Origin: Xestospongia bergquistia
Taxonomy: Eukaryota > Porifera > Demospongiae > Haplosclerida > Petrosiidae
Length of the DNA: 64,000 bases
Assembly: GCA_963965975.1 (NCBI GenBank)
Contig: OZ014422.1
Location: forward strand, 1,240,001 to 1,304,000
Direction of reading: 5' to 3'
Made by a program: the position numbers and the translations under genes. Of the stretch, positions 11,660 through 27,222 are shown piece by piece. Position 1 is the first letter of the stretch. The number at the start of each line of letters is the position of its first letter. The notes under the pieces were generated by a model, which was not told the origin of the DNA, ran no database searches, and saw only the letters and a program-made list of their open reading frames with translations.

Positions 11660-13634
11660 ATGTCTGAAGGTATGATATATTTTCTTGCTAATGATGATGT
11701 CTGATTGGTGGTTGTGGTGCTAACTGGCTAACTTTATTCTTCCCCTACAGGTACTGCTTATCCACCATCGGTGAGTGAGTACATTGAACTTCATACAGAT
11801 TAGGAAAATGAAACGATAATTATTAATGTTATAGTTCCTTCAAGATAAACTTAAAAGTATCATCTCTCAAAGCTTAATACACAAACTATACTACTTGGTT
11901 TGTGTGGCCATGGCATTTACCTTAATTAGCATAACTATATATAAACTAGTACTAAATTTAAAGATTGTAGAAAAAAAGATCAATGAGGATTTGATGGAAA
12001 GAATGTGTGTATTCACTGCCTAGTAATAGTCATAGTCTTGGTTGTACTTCATAGATTATTCAAATGTTTAATGCTACAGTATGACAGTGCTGCATAGTAA
12101 TACTTACTATTAATTCTAAGGTGTCAATTGGGATCCATACATAAGTGAGTAGAGTTGTTGATATACTATTGTATATTTGTAGTCTCTGTGTACACTGAAA
12201 TTTGGATAACACATCCAAATAAGTAAGTTTAAGGTCGAGTAGCACTTACAGTTGGAATTAAATCAGGAAGTTGCACTAATAAAATTATGCAAAAAATGCA
12301 TAATTTCATTTAGTTAAGCTTTGCATACTCCACAGGAATACCCTCCCCAAAAAGAATACCCTCCTCAACAGGGTTATCCACCTCAGCAAGGATACCCACC
12401 TGAACAGGGCTACCCTCCTCAGCAAGGATACCCGCCTCAACAGGGCTACCCTCCTCCACAAGGATACCCACCTGAGCAGGGGTATCCTCCTCAGCAAGGT
12501 TATCCTCCTCAACCAGGATACCCACCTCAACAATATTTGCCCCAGCAAGGTTATCCTCCTAATCCTGGATATAAAGGTAGTGTACATACAAGTTGTACCT
12601 GATGGAGTCTTCTTTGCCTTAATAGATGCACCACCTCCATATTATGGTCAACCAGTACCTCAAGCTCCAGCCACACAACAAGTATAAGAGTATCATTTGT
12701 GCAATGCATGATGTGTTTTTTTAGGCAGCTACAAATGTTGTAGTGGTACAGCAACAACCGACTGTTGTCACTCAGAGATATATAGGTGCTGGAGGTGACC
12801 ATTACTTAACATTGTCTATTGTCTTGACTATCTTTTGTTGTCTTTGTGGAACATGGTACTCTCTATTCTGTACCATTCCTGCCATTTTCTTTGCTATGGC
12901 GGTAAGACAATGTTAGCTTGTTATCAATGAATCGGCCACAATAATAGCCCCAACCAAACCTTGATAACCTTATCAATTGATAATTGCACAATCAGTTCTA
13001 AGAAAATCATTACATAACAATTGAACTAGCCAACCTCTGAATACATAATACAAACAAGAATGTCAAAGTGCATACTGATAATGATCTACAAGAATACACA
13101 GGTAACTTGCTTATAAAAACAAGAAAACAATGTTTTAAAATAATTGCTCAGGCTTAAACTTTGAACCTCTTTCAATAGCATATGACAAAAGAGTTTTATT
13201 CATAAAAGCAATAAGAGGACCATGTAGTAACACTGCTGTGGTTTTAGGCTAGCGAGAGCTACAACTAAATTTGTCTGAACCATTATTCTACAGTGAGCTG
13301 TTCTTCCTCAGTAGGCTCAGGTTATATACAGTCTTTGACTAGTATTCAGATGGTTTTGGGCCACATTTTGACAAGGATTTTTTGTGGTCTTTCTCTAATA
13401 AAGTTAATTCAAATATTCTTGTTTTAGGCCAGAGATGCTGAAGCTCGTGGAGATCAAGCCACTGCTCAGAGTAAAGGAAGAATAGCCCTCACCTGCAACA
13501 TTATTGCCATGGTGTGGTGGATAGTGGCCCTTGTGATTATTATAGTGGCATCATCAGTGGTATCTGTTGCTGGAGGCTCCTATTCTTACTGCAGTTATAG
13601 TTCATATTATGGTTATAACTATTGCTACAAATGA
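11660..13634 (+). CDS. CD225/dispanin protein 2 of 4, YPPQQG-repeat tail
   Basis: Proline-rich dispanin. Exons 11660-11669, 11751-11770, 12336-12576, 12626-12681, 12725-12901 and 13428-13634 give 236 residues. Residues 11-90 are about eleven tandem GYPPQQ-type hexapeptides encoded by exon 3, a low-complexity tail of the kind that binds WW/SH3 domains or drives self-association. The CD225 domain follows: [18 protein letters not shown], then IPAIFFAMA and ARDAEARGD split by the conserved phase-0 intron, then a TM helix with [12 protein letters not shown]. The C-terminus is Tyr/Ser/Cys rich. A possible AATAAA signal lies at 13732. The CC pair is where vertebrate relatives are palmitoylated; that is family knowledge, not shown here. 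Confidence 0.9.
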
Positions 13635-14087
13635 AAACCTATAACTAATATTTTGAGTGTTTAATATCAAAAAGTTTATTACTTTGCTTAAAAATTGTTA
13701 TGTTGTTTTTTTGCTTATATTAATAAAGTACAATATCAATATTAATTAAGATATTGTTTGTCTTGTTATAATTGTCATTATTAAACAAAGATCATACACA
13801 ATGTTGTTTGTTTATAAACCCATTGTTTGTGAGCACAAATAGCTAATATGTTCTTTTGACAAAAAAATCCATTGCATATAACAGCAGCTTGAGTACTAAT
13901 AACCTCTTTCTTACTAACATCAATGTGTTCACTAATTATAATGTGTTATGTGTGACAGTCAATTTGACAGTCAAATGCACCATTGGATCACCACTACTAG
14001 CTAAGAAGAAGTGATTTGTTTCATTGCACTTTCTGCGAAAAGAAGGTGACATTGTTATTGTGTCAATATTGTTACAATTGCTTTATA

Positions 14088-15114
14088 ATGGAGGACAAGA
14101 ATTCACTACTAAATCCTGATGAAAAAAGCAATACTGTAAGTCTCTTTCAAAATAAAGTGACACTTATTTTTGCTAAAGCCTTCTGAGCCACAGAATGAAA
14201 GCACAATGAGCACTCAGCCACCAGAACAATCACAGGAGAGTGATACTCAAGCACAACAATCCACCACTCAAGAACCTACACCTACATCTCCAGCTGTAGA
14301 TGTAGGTTCAGAATTAGCTTAATTTAATGATAAAACTCTTACAACAGGAACAGCATTCACAGCAGGCACCACCTTATCCAGCGGAGCAATACCCTCCCCT
14401 TCCCCCACCTGAGCAATACCCAGCTCCTCCACCACCTCAACCTCAACCTCAACTCTATCCTCCACCTCAACTCTACCCTCCTCCACCACCAGCCTATTCT
14501 GCCGCTTCTCAAGGATATGGTTATCAACCACAGCCAATTCCATATCCTCAAACAGGTAGCCTATTGTTATAATGTTTACAAAATATTACTACTACATTTG
14601 TGTAGATATGTATCAGCAAGCACCACAACCTCAAATACCTAAAACTGAAGTAAATTACACAATCTAAACACACAATATATGTACATATCCCATTAATAGA
14701 AGACAACTATAATACAAGAGCAACCAGTGGCTACTGTTGTGACAACTGAAGTAGGAGACAATTTCCTTACTCTGTCTATTGTTATGACATTCTTGTGTTG
14801 TCTCAGTTGTTCCTGGTTCTCAATGCTATGTACAATCATTGCAATTTTCTTTGCATTAGCTGTACGTGTTGATAATCATTAACAATTCATCTCTGCTATC
14901 TTTACTACAGGCAAGAGAGGCAGAAGCTGCAGGTGATTTTAATGGCGCAAAAAACAGCAGTTGTGTAGCACTGATGTGCAATATAATTGCCATGACATGG
15001 TGGATAATTGCTGTTGTGATTATTGTCATAACAGTGCCGTTGGTTACCCTGAGAACATGTGTTCAAAGACAAAACATATATTATGGATACTATCATTATT
15101 ATTGTTATTATTGA
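14088..15114 (+). CDS. CD225/dispanin protein 3 of 4, proline-rich tail
   Basis: Exons 14088-14135, 14179-14301, 14348-14555, 14606-14649, 14700-14861 and 14911-15114 give 262 residues. A Ser/Thr/Gln-rich acidic start is followed by a Pro/Gln/Tyr-rich segment with YPPP motifs, then the CD225 domain: DNFLTLSIVMTFLCCLSC, CTIIAIFFALA, the conserved phase-0 intron, AREAEAAGD, and a TM helix from IIAMTWWIIAVVI. It ends in a Tyr-rich stretch before TGA. Same orientation and intron plan as copy 2, 453 bp downstream of its stop, so a tandem duplicate. If the small intron at 14302-14347 is kept, translation stops soon after in GSELA, which would yield a tail-only product. Confidence 0.9.
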
Positions 15115-15461
15115 AGACAATGATACCTCTTATTACATATATCATTCCAGCAGTTTTGTTTATAGACTCATAAGAATTAAATAATTATAATATATATATT
15201 ATCAATTACTTATTAACTTAAAACAAACTTGCACAAAACAACAACTTCCTATCTTCCAATTGGTAGTTTTATACAGTGAGGTAAGTATCAAGTTAGCATA
15301 TGGGAAGTTAGCAAAAATTCTGTGCTACAAAATAGCTTCCATGAAGATAAAATCATCTGTTCATTGCAGCTAGGTAAGGGTTAGTAAAAACAGTATATGG
15401 ATTAATTGTCGCTATTATTATTTTACTGTTTGCTCATCTAGATATTTTTGACCCAAAAAAT

Positions 15462-16762
15462 ATGACAGGTAAAAAATAATGAAATATCTGCTGTTCTTAG
15501 TGAACATGTGATGTAGTCATTTATTTATTGCTGTGGGTCATGTAATGTTTTTTACAGAAAAGGATCCACAAGATCAAGACAATGTCCCTGAATCAGATAA
15601 TGAATACAAAGTGAATCCAACTTCAAAGGTGACATATATATGCTAATAATGACTGCAGTTCAATAGTATCACAATACTTAGCATACTTAAAGCTGTGTGC
15701 ATTTATAAAACAATACTCTGTTCAATTAGACTGATGATACTGCTGGAACAGATCAAGAAAATGAAGAGTCCAAGGAGACAGATAATGCTAACAATCAGGA
15801 CACCAAAGAAGATGGTGCTGATAACTGTGAGTACATATATCACTGTTAAAATTGATTCATTTTTTTAACCAATTCATGACCATTTTGCTTGCATGCCTAT
15901 ATAACAAACAATATATGCTGTTTGATTATTAATTACTATGGAATGACTGTAAATGTCCTTAAATAAATGACTTCTCAGAAAGGATAAGTGCATGTCATTG
16001 GAGAATTGTTCTATCATAAATTCCATAGTGACAATCCTTAAACACAGACCCAATATCCATGAAAATTCTGTCTAACTAATGAGATGTTAAACATAAAGTG
16101 TCAATCAGTATATTGTTTTATGATGCTTACTACAATTCAGTATAATATGCAACATAAATGACCATGAATTGTTAAGGTTATTATTGACATGTACAATTAC
16201 ATTATATTATTGTAAATGGTAGCCTCAACAAAACAAGAGAGCACAGATGATGATCAAAAAGAAGAACCTGAACCAACTGATCAAAAGGAAGAATCCGAAC
16301 CAACTGATCAAAAGGAAGATGTAAGTGTACTCATATTATATATGTAATAGACATCCATTTACAGGAGGAGCCAGTAACAAGTCAGCCAACTATAACACAG
16401 GAGATAGCAACAATACCTGTCAAAGATCATTACCTCACGCTTTCCATTGTCATGACAGTAGCCTGCTGTTTGTGTCTAGTCTGGTGTTCACTGATATTCA
16501 CAATTCCAGGAATTTTTCTTGCTATTTCAGTAAGATTATATACTACTGTCGAGTAATGACATAAGAACTGTGTTTGCTTCAGGCTCAAGAACAAGAAGCT
16601 AAAGGCAATATGTCTGGTTCTAATAAAAGGTCACGTGGTGCTCTCTGCTGTAATATCATTGCAGTTCTTTTGTGGGCAGTAGTAGTGTTAGCAATTGCTT
16701 CAATTATTCTAGGAACTCAAGTCCCATTTCTCCAAAAACACATTCACCTACTGAACATTTAA
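15462..16762 (+). CDS. CD225/dispanin protein 4 of 4, acidic tail
   Basis: Exons 15462-15468, 15558-15628, 15730-15826, 16223-16320, 16365-16529 and 16583-16762 give 205 residues; a 5' UTR exon probably ends in the splice acceptor near 15441. Instead of proline repeats, the N-terminal tail is strongly acidic (Asp/Glu/Gln) with two copies of EPTDQKEE-like words in exon 4. The CD225 part reads [27 protein letters not shown], conserved phase-0 intron, AQEQEAKGN, and a TM helix from NIIAVLLWAVVVL. The paired cysteines are kept. Convergent with the helicase gene, whose stop lies 113 bp away. Tail divergence with a conserved core suggests the tail is where the copies have specialised. Confidence 0.88.
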
Positions 16763-16875
16763 CTATTTTAAAGCAAAGATGATGACATAACTATAACACA
16801 ATAATTAATACAATAACGATAGCAATAAATAAAGTATAAGTAAAGAGCCAACAAGTCCAATTCCTTTATAGGTGA

Positions 16876-20527
<3,652 letters not shown>

Positions 20528-20608
20528 TTTCTCTATAATCTATATTGACCACAAGTCTAATTCCCGTTCATCTCCGGATACTCTAAACCACGTGTAAGGA
20601 CTTACAAA

Positions 20609-23381
20609 ATGGATCCATACCAGGTATTTTTATGTATCATATAAACGTATTACATTGATATTTATTATTTTAGATGTCATATGCCCCCCCTCCAGTCATG
20701 TACGGAGCACCCTCTTATCCAATGGGCCCTCCAGGACCCGCATTTGGTGTTCCTCCTGGACCCTCACCTTATGTTGTCAATCCATACCCACCAGGTACAT
20801 CAATTATTACTATTGTTACTACTAAACACGACTGGTTTTAGTACCATCATATGAAATGATGCCACCAATGGCCATACCACCACCACCTACTGAAGATCAT
20901 CCTGACTTATATATTGCAGAAGAGGTCAAACATTTTCTTCCCTATTTCCTTTATCAAATTAAGACAAAGGTTAATAGTGTCTCATTGTAACACCATGGAC
21001 AGACAATGGATGGATTGATAGATAAATGAGAAAATGAATGGATGGGTGAATAAACAGATTAATTGATAAGAAGACTAATGGACAGACAGCTTATTTATCA
21101 ATCTTTGTTCTAGAATATTCCTGAAATACTTATTATTTATGAAAATGAGTTCACTCGTCTCTCTGATCGTTACTTCAAAGAGTTTCCATGGCCTGAACCA
21201 GAGAGAATAGCACCACTAGTACAAGATGGTATGATAATATATTATGAACATAACCTATTATTATCTTAATAGATAAAGCCTTCTTAATTCTATTTCAAGA
21301 ACTACGATATAGACATATTTATGCTAAACACAAGGTAACATTTATTACATGTATATGTATTAATACATGTACATGTATTGTCTGTAGCCTACTATAGAAC
21401 ATCGTTTTGAGTCATACTACAGCTACTGTGATTTTTTTAATGTTATATTGAGTAAGTTATGTCACTATGATGTAAGAGATGTGATGAGAGCAAGTATTTT
21501 CTAGATACTGAGGAACCCATTGATTTAGAACTACCAAACCAGTGGTTATGGGATATTGTGGATGAATTCATTTATCAGGTCTGTTATCTATGCTAACTGG
21601 TTAATTAATTTGGTATATTTGTTAATTTGTATTATTCTTTGTAGTTTCAAAATTTTGTTCAATTTCGTGGTAAACTGACCAGTCGATCAGCTGATGAAAT
21701 CAAAATGCTCAAAGAGGACTCTAAAGTGAGTACCACATTTGTCATGGCTTATGTCTGTATTTTTAACTCTCTAGGTTTGGAATATTCATGGTGTTTTAAA
21801 TGTGCTATATTCTCTTGTTGAAAAGTCCAATATCAACCTACAGGTAACTGGTGTGTCTGACTTACCATTACACTCATCTATCCACTATAGTTAGAAGCGT
21901 TTATGGCTGGAGAAGATCCTGCTTCAGTTGCTGGTATATTTGGTTCTCATTCTCTTTATAAGAACCTTGGCTATTTCAGTCTTATTGGGTTATTACGACT
22001 TCATTGTCAGTTAGGAGACTATCACACTGCTCTACAATCTGTAACTAATGTACAACTTTCTAAAAAAGTAAGAAAACTACCATATGTTGGTTGATATAAG
22101 CACTCTCTCTCTCACTCTCTCTCTCTCTCTCAGGTTTTAGCTACTACTCGTGTTCCTGCTAGTCAAATTGCTCTCTACTATTATCTTGGTTTTTCATATT
22201 TTATGATGAGAAGATATCAAGTAAGGAATGACATACTCTTTTTGTATTTAAACTAATCTCTTTTAGGACACAGTCCGTGTTTTTTCAAACATTATTGTAT
22301 TCATACAAAGAGTCAAGCAACATTTTCAGCCTAAATCATATCAGCTAGATATGGTAAGGCTTCTCTATAAATACAGACAGGTCCAGTTTCCCTCCTTGTC
22401 ACCAGGTTATAAAACAAAATGATCAAATGTTGTATATCTTAGCTATGGTACTAACACTCTATCCTCAGGTATACAGAAAAATACTTTAATGTTAATGTTA
22501 ATGCTCCTTGTAATGTAGCACATTGATGAAGCTGTTAATTCACAATTAAAGGATCGTCGATTTCTTGAAGACATGACAAAACTTCAAGATGGGTATTTAC
22601 TATTTTGGACGTTATCTTGTGTTATTGTGTGTTTAGTGATTTAGCTACATACAAGAAATTGTTCACTCAATGTTGTCCCAAGTTTATATCACCTGTAGCA
22701 CCAGACTATGATGCTCTCCCTGATAACTATAACTATAAGGTTAGACAAACTCCCAAGACATAAGAATGAGACCTGGTTTGAGAATGAGACTAAATCAATT
22801 TTTTTTACAGGCGCCCACTGACCATCAATGTAACCTTTTCATGAGGGAGATAGAACCTCAGCTCATACTGCCAGTCATCAGAAGGTACTAATCATATGTT
22901 ACAGGGGATTATATTATAGCCCTGTACAACAGTTATCTCAAGTTTTATACAACTATGCCAGTAACTAAGTTAGCCTCTTTTATGGAAAAGGTGAAAAACT
23001 TCAGACATATGTAACTAGTATGTGTGTGTGTGTGTGTGTGTGCAATTCTCTAGGATGAAGCCACATTGCGTGAGTTGTTGTTGAGATTCAAGGTAATATA
23101 ATATTGTGTTGAAAGAGGACCATTGTTTTGTTTACTGTAGCACAAACGTAGGACAACTTCTCTGACCAGCTCTCATGCCACAGATGCTCAAACTGTCTCT
23201 GATATTGACTTTTACATTGATGGAGTAAGTTCTGTCAGAAAACACAATTCAATTTTAACCCTTATGTCACCAGGATATGATACATATAGCAGATACTAAA
23301 GTAGCTCGTCGCTATGGTGACTACTTTCTTAGACAAATCAATAAACTTCAAGATGTAAGAATGCATCTGTTGACTTCCTAG
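20609..23381 (+). CDS. EIF3L: Translation initiation factor eIF3 subunit L
   Basis: Structural (PCI-type) subunit of the eIF3 complex on the 40S ribosome. Twenty exons: 20609-20623, 20674-20794, 20842-20969, 21114-21228, 21273-21334, 21388-21451, 21505-21578, 21645-21725, 21775-21843, 21891-22067, 22134-22220, 22267-22353, 22406-22468, 22519-22592, 22637-22739, 22811-22884, 22933-22990, 23054-23092, 23141-23224 and 23274-23381. They sum to 1,683 nt, 560 residues, close to the usual animal length. The first about 80 residues are Pro/Gly/Tyr rich and not conserved. Recognisable blocks include [50 protein letters not shown] and [18 protein letters not shown]. The C-terminus VRMHLLTS assumes no splicing after exon 20. 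Convergent with RPS15A, 150 bp from stop to stop. Confidence 0.95.
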
Positions 23382-23531
23382 TCATAGCCTCATAATTTGG
23401 AAGGAATTTAGTGTACTTACAATATATATTGTCTGTTTGTTCTTTAATATGTTGTCTCTTATATAATAATAATACACAAAACAATTTAAGAACTGACTGC
23501 TTGTTGCCATGACGACAACTAGTTCAAAATC

Positions 23532-24080
<549 letters not shown>

Positions 24081-24294
24081 GATGATACACTGGGTTATTA
24101 TTTATCTTTCTAGAATAGTATTTCTGAGATATTTATCCTTTCAATACGTTGATTTGTAAAGATTTCTTTTAAGACCTTCTCATGCACTACGCCATGTGCA
24201 ACCTATTGCAGCAAGGGAGTGATTGTACTGCGCATGCGCATATCAAGTTTGCTGAGGAGAGCTGAATCAGTAGCCAACAACCCTGAAAATCAAA

Positions 24295-25032
24295 ATGTCG
24301 TTCTGTGGCTGGTCCTCTGGTGAACATTATAGAGATCATTTTGATTCCGGTATGATTTGAACTACATTAAATATTAGATTTAGTCAAAGTAGTGATTGTG
24401 TCACTAACTTTTATTCTTTATTTGTGTTATCATTTTTTTGTTGAAGACTGCATTAATATAACCACACTTCTCTCTCTTTATATGAATTACACTATCTTAA
24501 ATTTATTTTTATCTATACCATTACACATAGGTACATACTGCTGTTCAAAATGCAATGTCCCACTCTTTCAAAGTACTAAAAAGTACCAACACGACACTCC
24601 ATGGCCTGCTTTCACAGATCCTGTAACACCAGAAAGCATCTCAAAAAGACCTGATGGACCCTCAGCTCTAAAGGTAACAACTATGAGAAGGGATAGTATA
24701 AGATTGTACTGGAAATGAGCATACTATAATTCCAACATCTTTATTGTATTAACACAGTGATTTCCTTCATTATCTAAGTTTTCATACTTTGCTATTAATA
24801 AAGTAATGTTCAGGTCTGAGCAGGTGATGAAATAAGTATGAGTCTAGAACTTACGAAATGGGCATGAGTCTGGGGAGGTTCTTACATTAGTTAAGTTTGT
24901 TCATTTGTTATATAGGTATCGTGTGCTAAATGTGGTAACGGTCTTGGCCATGAGTTTTTACGTGACGGTCCCAATGGCAAATCACGTTTCTGAATATTCT
25001 CTTCCTCCCTCACTTTTGTGAAGGAGAAATAA
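24295..25032 (+). CDS. MSRB1: Selenoprotein methionine-R-sulfoxide reductase B1, Sec at TGA 24991
   Basis: Reduces methionine-R-sulfoxide in proteins. Exons 24295-24349, 24531-24673 and 24916-25032 with the in-frame TGA at 24991-24993 read as selenocysteine give 104 residues with Sec at position 92. The start MSFCGW, two zinc-binding CxxC pairs (CSKC, CAKC) and GNGLGHEFLRDGP are family signatures. The TGA falls in SRF-U-IFSSS, precisely where animal MsrB1 has its catalytic Sec, and the frame stays open for 12 more codons to TAA. Reading TGA as stop would remove the catalytic residue. A SECIS-like hairpin lies 119 nt after the TAA, so recoding is well supported. Confidence 0.95.
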
Positions 25033-25539
25033 ACTAAGTTCAAATGGGGTTAAATTTGGTTGGTACACTCATTACTTTATTTGTTTTTACATATTAAGAT
25101 TATATTGTTTTGTTGTGTTAATATTATGAAGTATTAAGTATTAGTTGTGAATGATGTCTTTGAGCAAAATCCATACTTGTGGATGTTCTTAGACTGATAA
25201 TGATCAGCTATAATGATACTAATAATTATAACACATTAATTCTCTCTGACATCTCATTGTGTCAGATGTACCTTGTGTATATAAATCTTTTATTCATAGT
25301 CTATATTAAAGGTTTGTGTATAATATATTGACTTTTCTATAATTATGACAAAAACTATTAATGTTAAACTTATATAATATTAATTAGAAAAGAATGGCAG
25401 ATAATGAAATATTTCAGTTCATATATATATATTAAAATAAACCTATTTATTTATCTATATTTACAGCACTAGTTCATTATACATATAATATAGTACTGCA
25501 CACAATCATTGAGAGGTACACATTAAGTTTGTGTTCGTT
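25033..25539. other. MSRB1 3' UTR and flank
   Basis: Outside the SECIS this region is AT-rich. Its first 240 bp recur at 28600-28870, and 25290-25539 recurs at about 31755-32015. It lies between convergent MSRB1 and the orphan membrane protein gene. No further gene seen. Confidence 0.6.
25151..25198 (+). promoter_or_regulatory. SECIS element (type II-like) of MSRB1
   Basis: The SECIS core quartet is visible: ATGA at 25151-25154 opposite TGAT at 25195-25198. The intervening helix pairs GTCT with AGAC and GAGCA with TGTTC (one G-U), across two U-U mismatches. An unpaired A run at 25166-25168 follows, capped by a mini-stem TCCA/TGGA, as in form II elements. Distance from the Sec TGA is about 160 nt, within the functional range. 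Fold made by hand. Confidence 0.85.
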
Positions 25540-27222
25540 TTACAATGATAGTTTAAGTATTACACCAAATCCACCCACAAAAATAGATACAAATGCTAGA
25601 TTGAAACCGAAAGTAATCTTCAAGCAAAGAAAGACAATTTTGAAGCCAAAATTCTGTGTTTTGAGATACTCTATGAAATAGCTTTGTACTGACAATGGTA
25701 TATGTTTCCATGGATGGTTTGAGAATTCTTTAATAAGGTTCTCCCTGGATGAAGTTATTTGAGCAGCCCTAAAGCATGGATAGGCAAAGAGAAGTGTATG
25801 TTCAAGTGTAAACAGCACAATATAGATCATACTCATTCTCTTCCTCGGATCATGTACCCATGATACTTCATGTGTTGAATAAACATACTGGCTGTATGTC
25901 TCAGCTAGGAATGCTATAGACATGAAAGTAGTTATGATATAAAGAACCCAGTGAACTGCAAACCAGTGACTATATGGACCAAGTGAGGCTTTCATTTCAG
26001 TGATGAATGTTTTGTCAATCTTCCTAAGAACCTCAAAACGTGCATTTTTCAGAGCTTCTTTATATTCCGTTCTGTCATTCATATTATGTAATGACTCTAT
26101 CAATTGAGGCTCTAGTAACTGTTGTATGTACGGAGAGTTGCAGAAATTATCATGCTGTTGAGATTCTTCTACATTTTCTCTTTTTCCAGACACGTCAGTG
26201 TCAATAAATTTATCCATCAAATCATGACAGCGGTTTGACACAGCATAAGCTACTTTGGAGAAGATAAAAGAGCTTTGAATGACACAAAATTGAGACGAAA
26301 ACTGAAAAAGTAAGCCAGTGATATCAATAGATTTATCTTTCAGATTAGGAGTTGTGATTCGATTGAATATGATGGTTAGAAATACTCCTGAACTACTAAA
26401 ATACAAAACCAAATTTAGAACATAAATTATGTTGAAATAGAAAAACTGTACTGGCTTTAATAGAGTTGATTGTTTACTTTCTGTCGAGTCATCAAATGGC
26501 AGAAGGTAGGACTTATGATCTATAGCTTGTTGTATTTGAAAACAGGCAAATTTTAGACAACCTTTATATTTTTTATTAAGGCCAGTTGTACAACACTTAC
26601 ATTTGCTATAAAGAGGAATTAAGACCAAGAACACCATCATATAATATGATAAAAATCCAGCAGCTGTGGCCACACTAATGAGTAGCTTGTTCCAATTGTA
26701 GTACTTTTCAGGATTGATATATGTACTACCGTTATTGATTGCAAGCAAAAACATACTGTTATCTCGTGAGGAATACTTGGAACAGAAATAAGAACAATCC
26801 TTATAAGGACATACTGCAACAACATATATATCAAATGCTAGTGACCCCAAATTAACTAAAAGCAATAAAACACAAAAGACACCAGATAACACTGATAACA
26901 CACCTACTGTGGCTGAGGCTAAATGATTATGGAATTGTCCTGTAATACAGCAAAAAAAGTAGAAGAGTTCTTTAATAAGACAAAGTAGCAGTTGTAGTAG
27001 TGGTGGCAGAGGTTTTGATGGACCTTGTGGTGATGGATATGGTTCACCTTGTAGTGATGATGGAAGATTTAGTTGGGCTTGTAGCGGAGGAATTGGTGGA
27101 CCTTGTAGTGGTGGTGGTGGAGGAATTGGTGGACCTTGTACTGAAGGAATTGGTTGACCTTGTGGTGATGAATATGGTTGACCCTGTGGTCGTTGAGACA
27201 TTGATCCATAATCAGAAGCCAT
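25540..27222 (-). CDS. Orphan multi-pass membrane protein A, intronless
   Basis: I do not recognise this 560-residue protein. Residues 1-80 are proline/glutamine-rich with repeated QGPPIPPPPP words. About seven hydrophobic segments follow, e.g. VGVLSVLSGVFCVLLLLVN, SYYMMVFLVLIPLY, IIYVLNLVLYF, WVLYIITTFMSIAFLAE and FNLAFVSIFVGGFGVIL. A long charged loop (about 340-410) lies between the fourth and fifth, and a CKCC/CxxxC cysteine cluster after the second. No introns in a region of intron-rich genes. A seven-helix count is compatible with a receptor, but I see no GPCR class motif. Very similar to the copy at 32016-33680, with which it shares flanks. The plus-strand ORF at the 5' end is only the reverse of the proline repeat. 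Confidence 0.85.
   Translation of the reverse strand: MASDYGSMSQRPQGQPYSSPQGQPIPSVQGPPIPPPPPLQGPPIPPLQAQLNLPSSLQGEPYPSPQGPSKPLPPLLQLLLCLIKELFYFFCCITGQFHNHLASATVGVLSVLSGVFCVLLLLVNLGSLAFDIYVVAVCPYKDCSYFCSKYSSRDNSMFLLAINNGSTYINPEKYYNWNKLLISVATAAGFLSYYMMVFLVLIPLYSKCKCCTTGLNKKYKGCLKFACFQIQQAIDHKSYLLPFDDSTESKQSTLLKPVQFFYFNIIYVLNLVLYFSSSGVFLTIIFNRITTPNLKDKSIDITGLLFQFSSQFCVIQSSFIFSKVAYAVSNRCHDLMDKFIDTDVSGKRENVEESQQHDNFCNSPYIQQLLEPQLIESLHNMNDRTEYKEALKNARFEVLRKIDKTFITEMKASLGPYSHWFAVHWVLYIITTFMSIAFLAETYSQYVYSTHEVSWVHDPRKRMSMIYIVLFTLEHTLLFAYPCFRAAQITSSRENLIKEFSNHPWKHIPLSVQSYFIEYLKTQNFGFKIVFLCLKITFGFNLAFVSIFVGGFGVILKLSL

Noticed and set aside
12306..12587. Minus-strand ORFs opposite the YPPQQG repeats
   Set aside because: Shadow of the repetitive exon 3 of dispanin 2, whose frame has matching splice phases.
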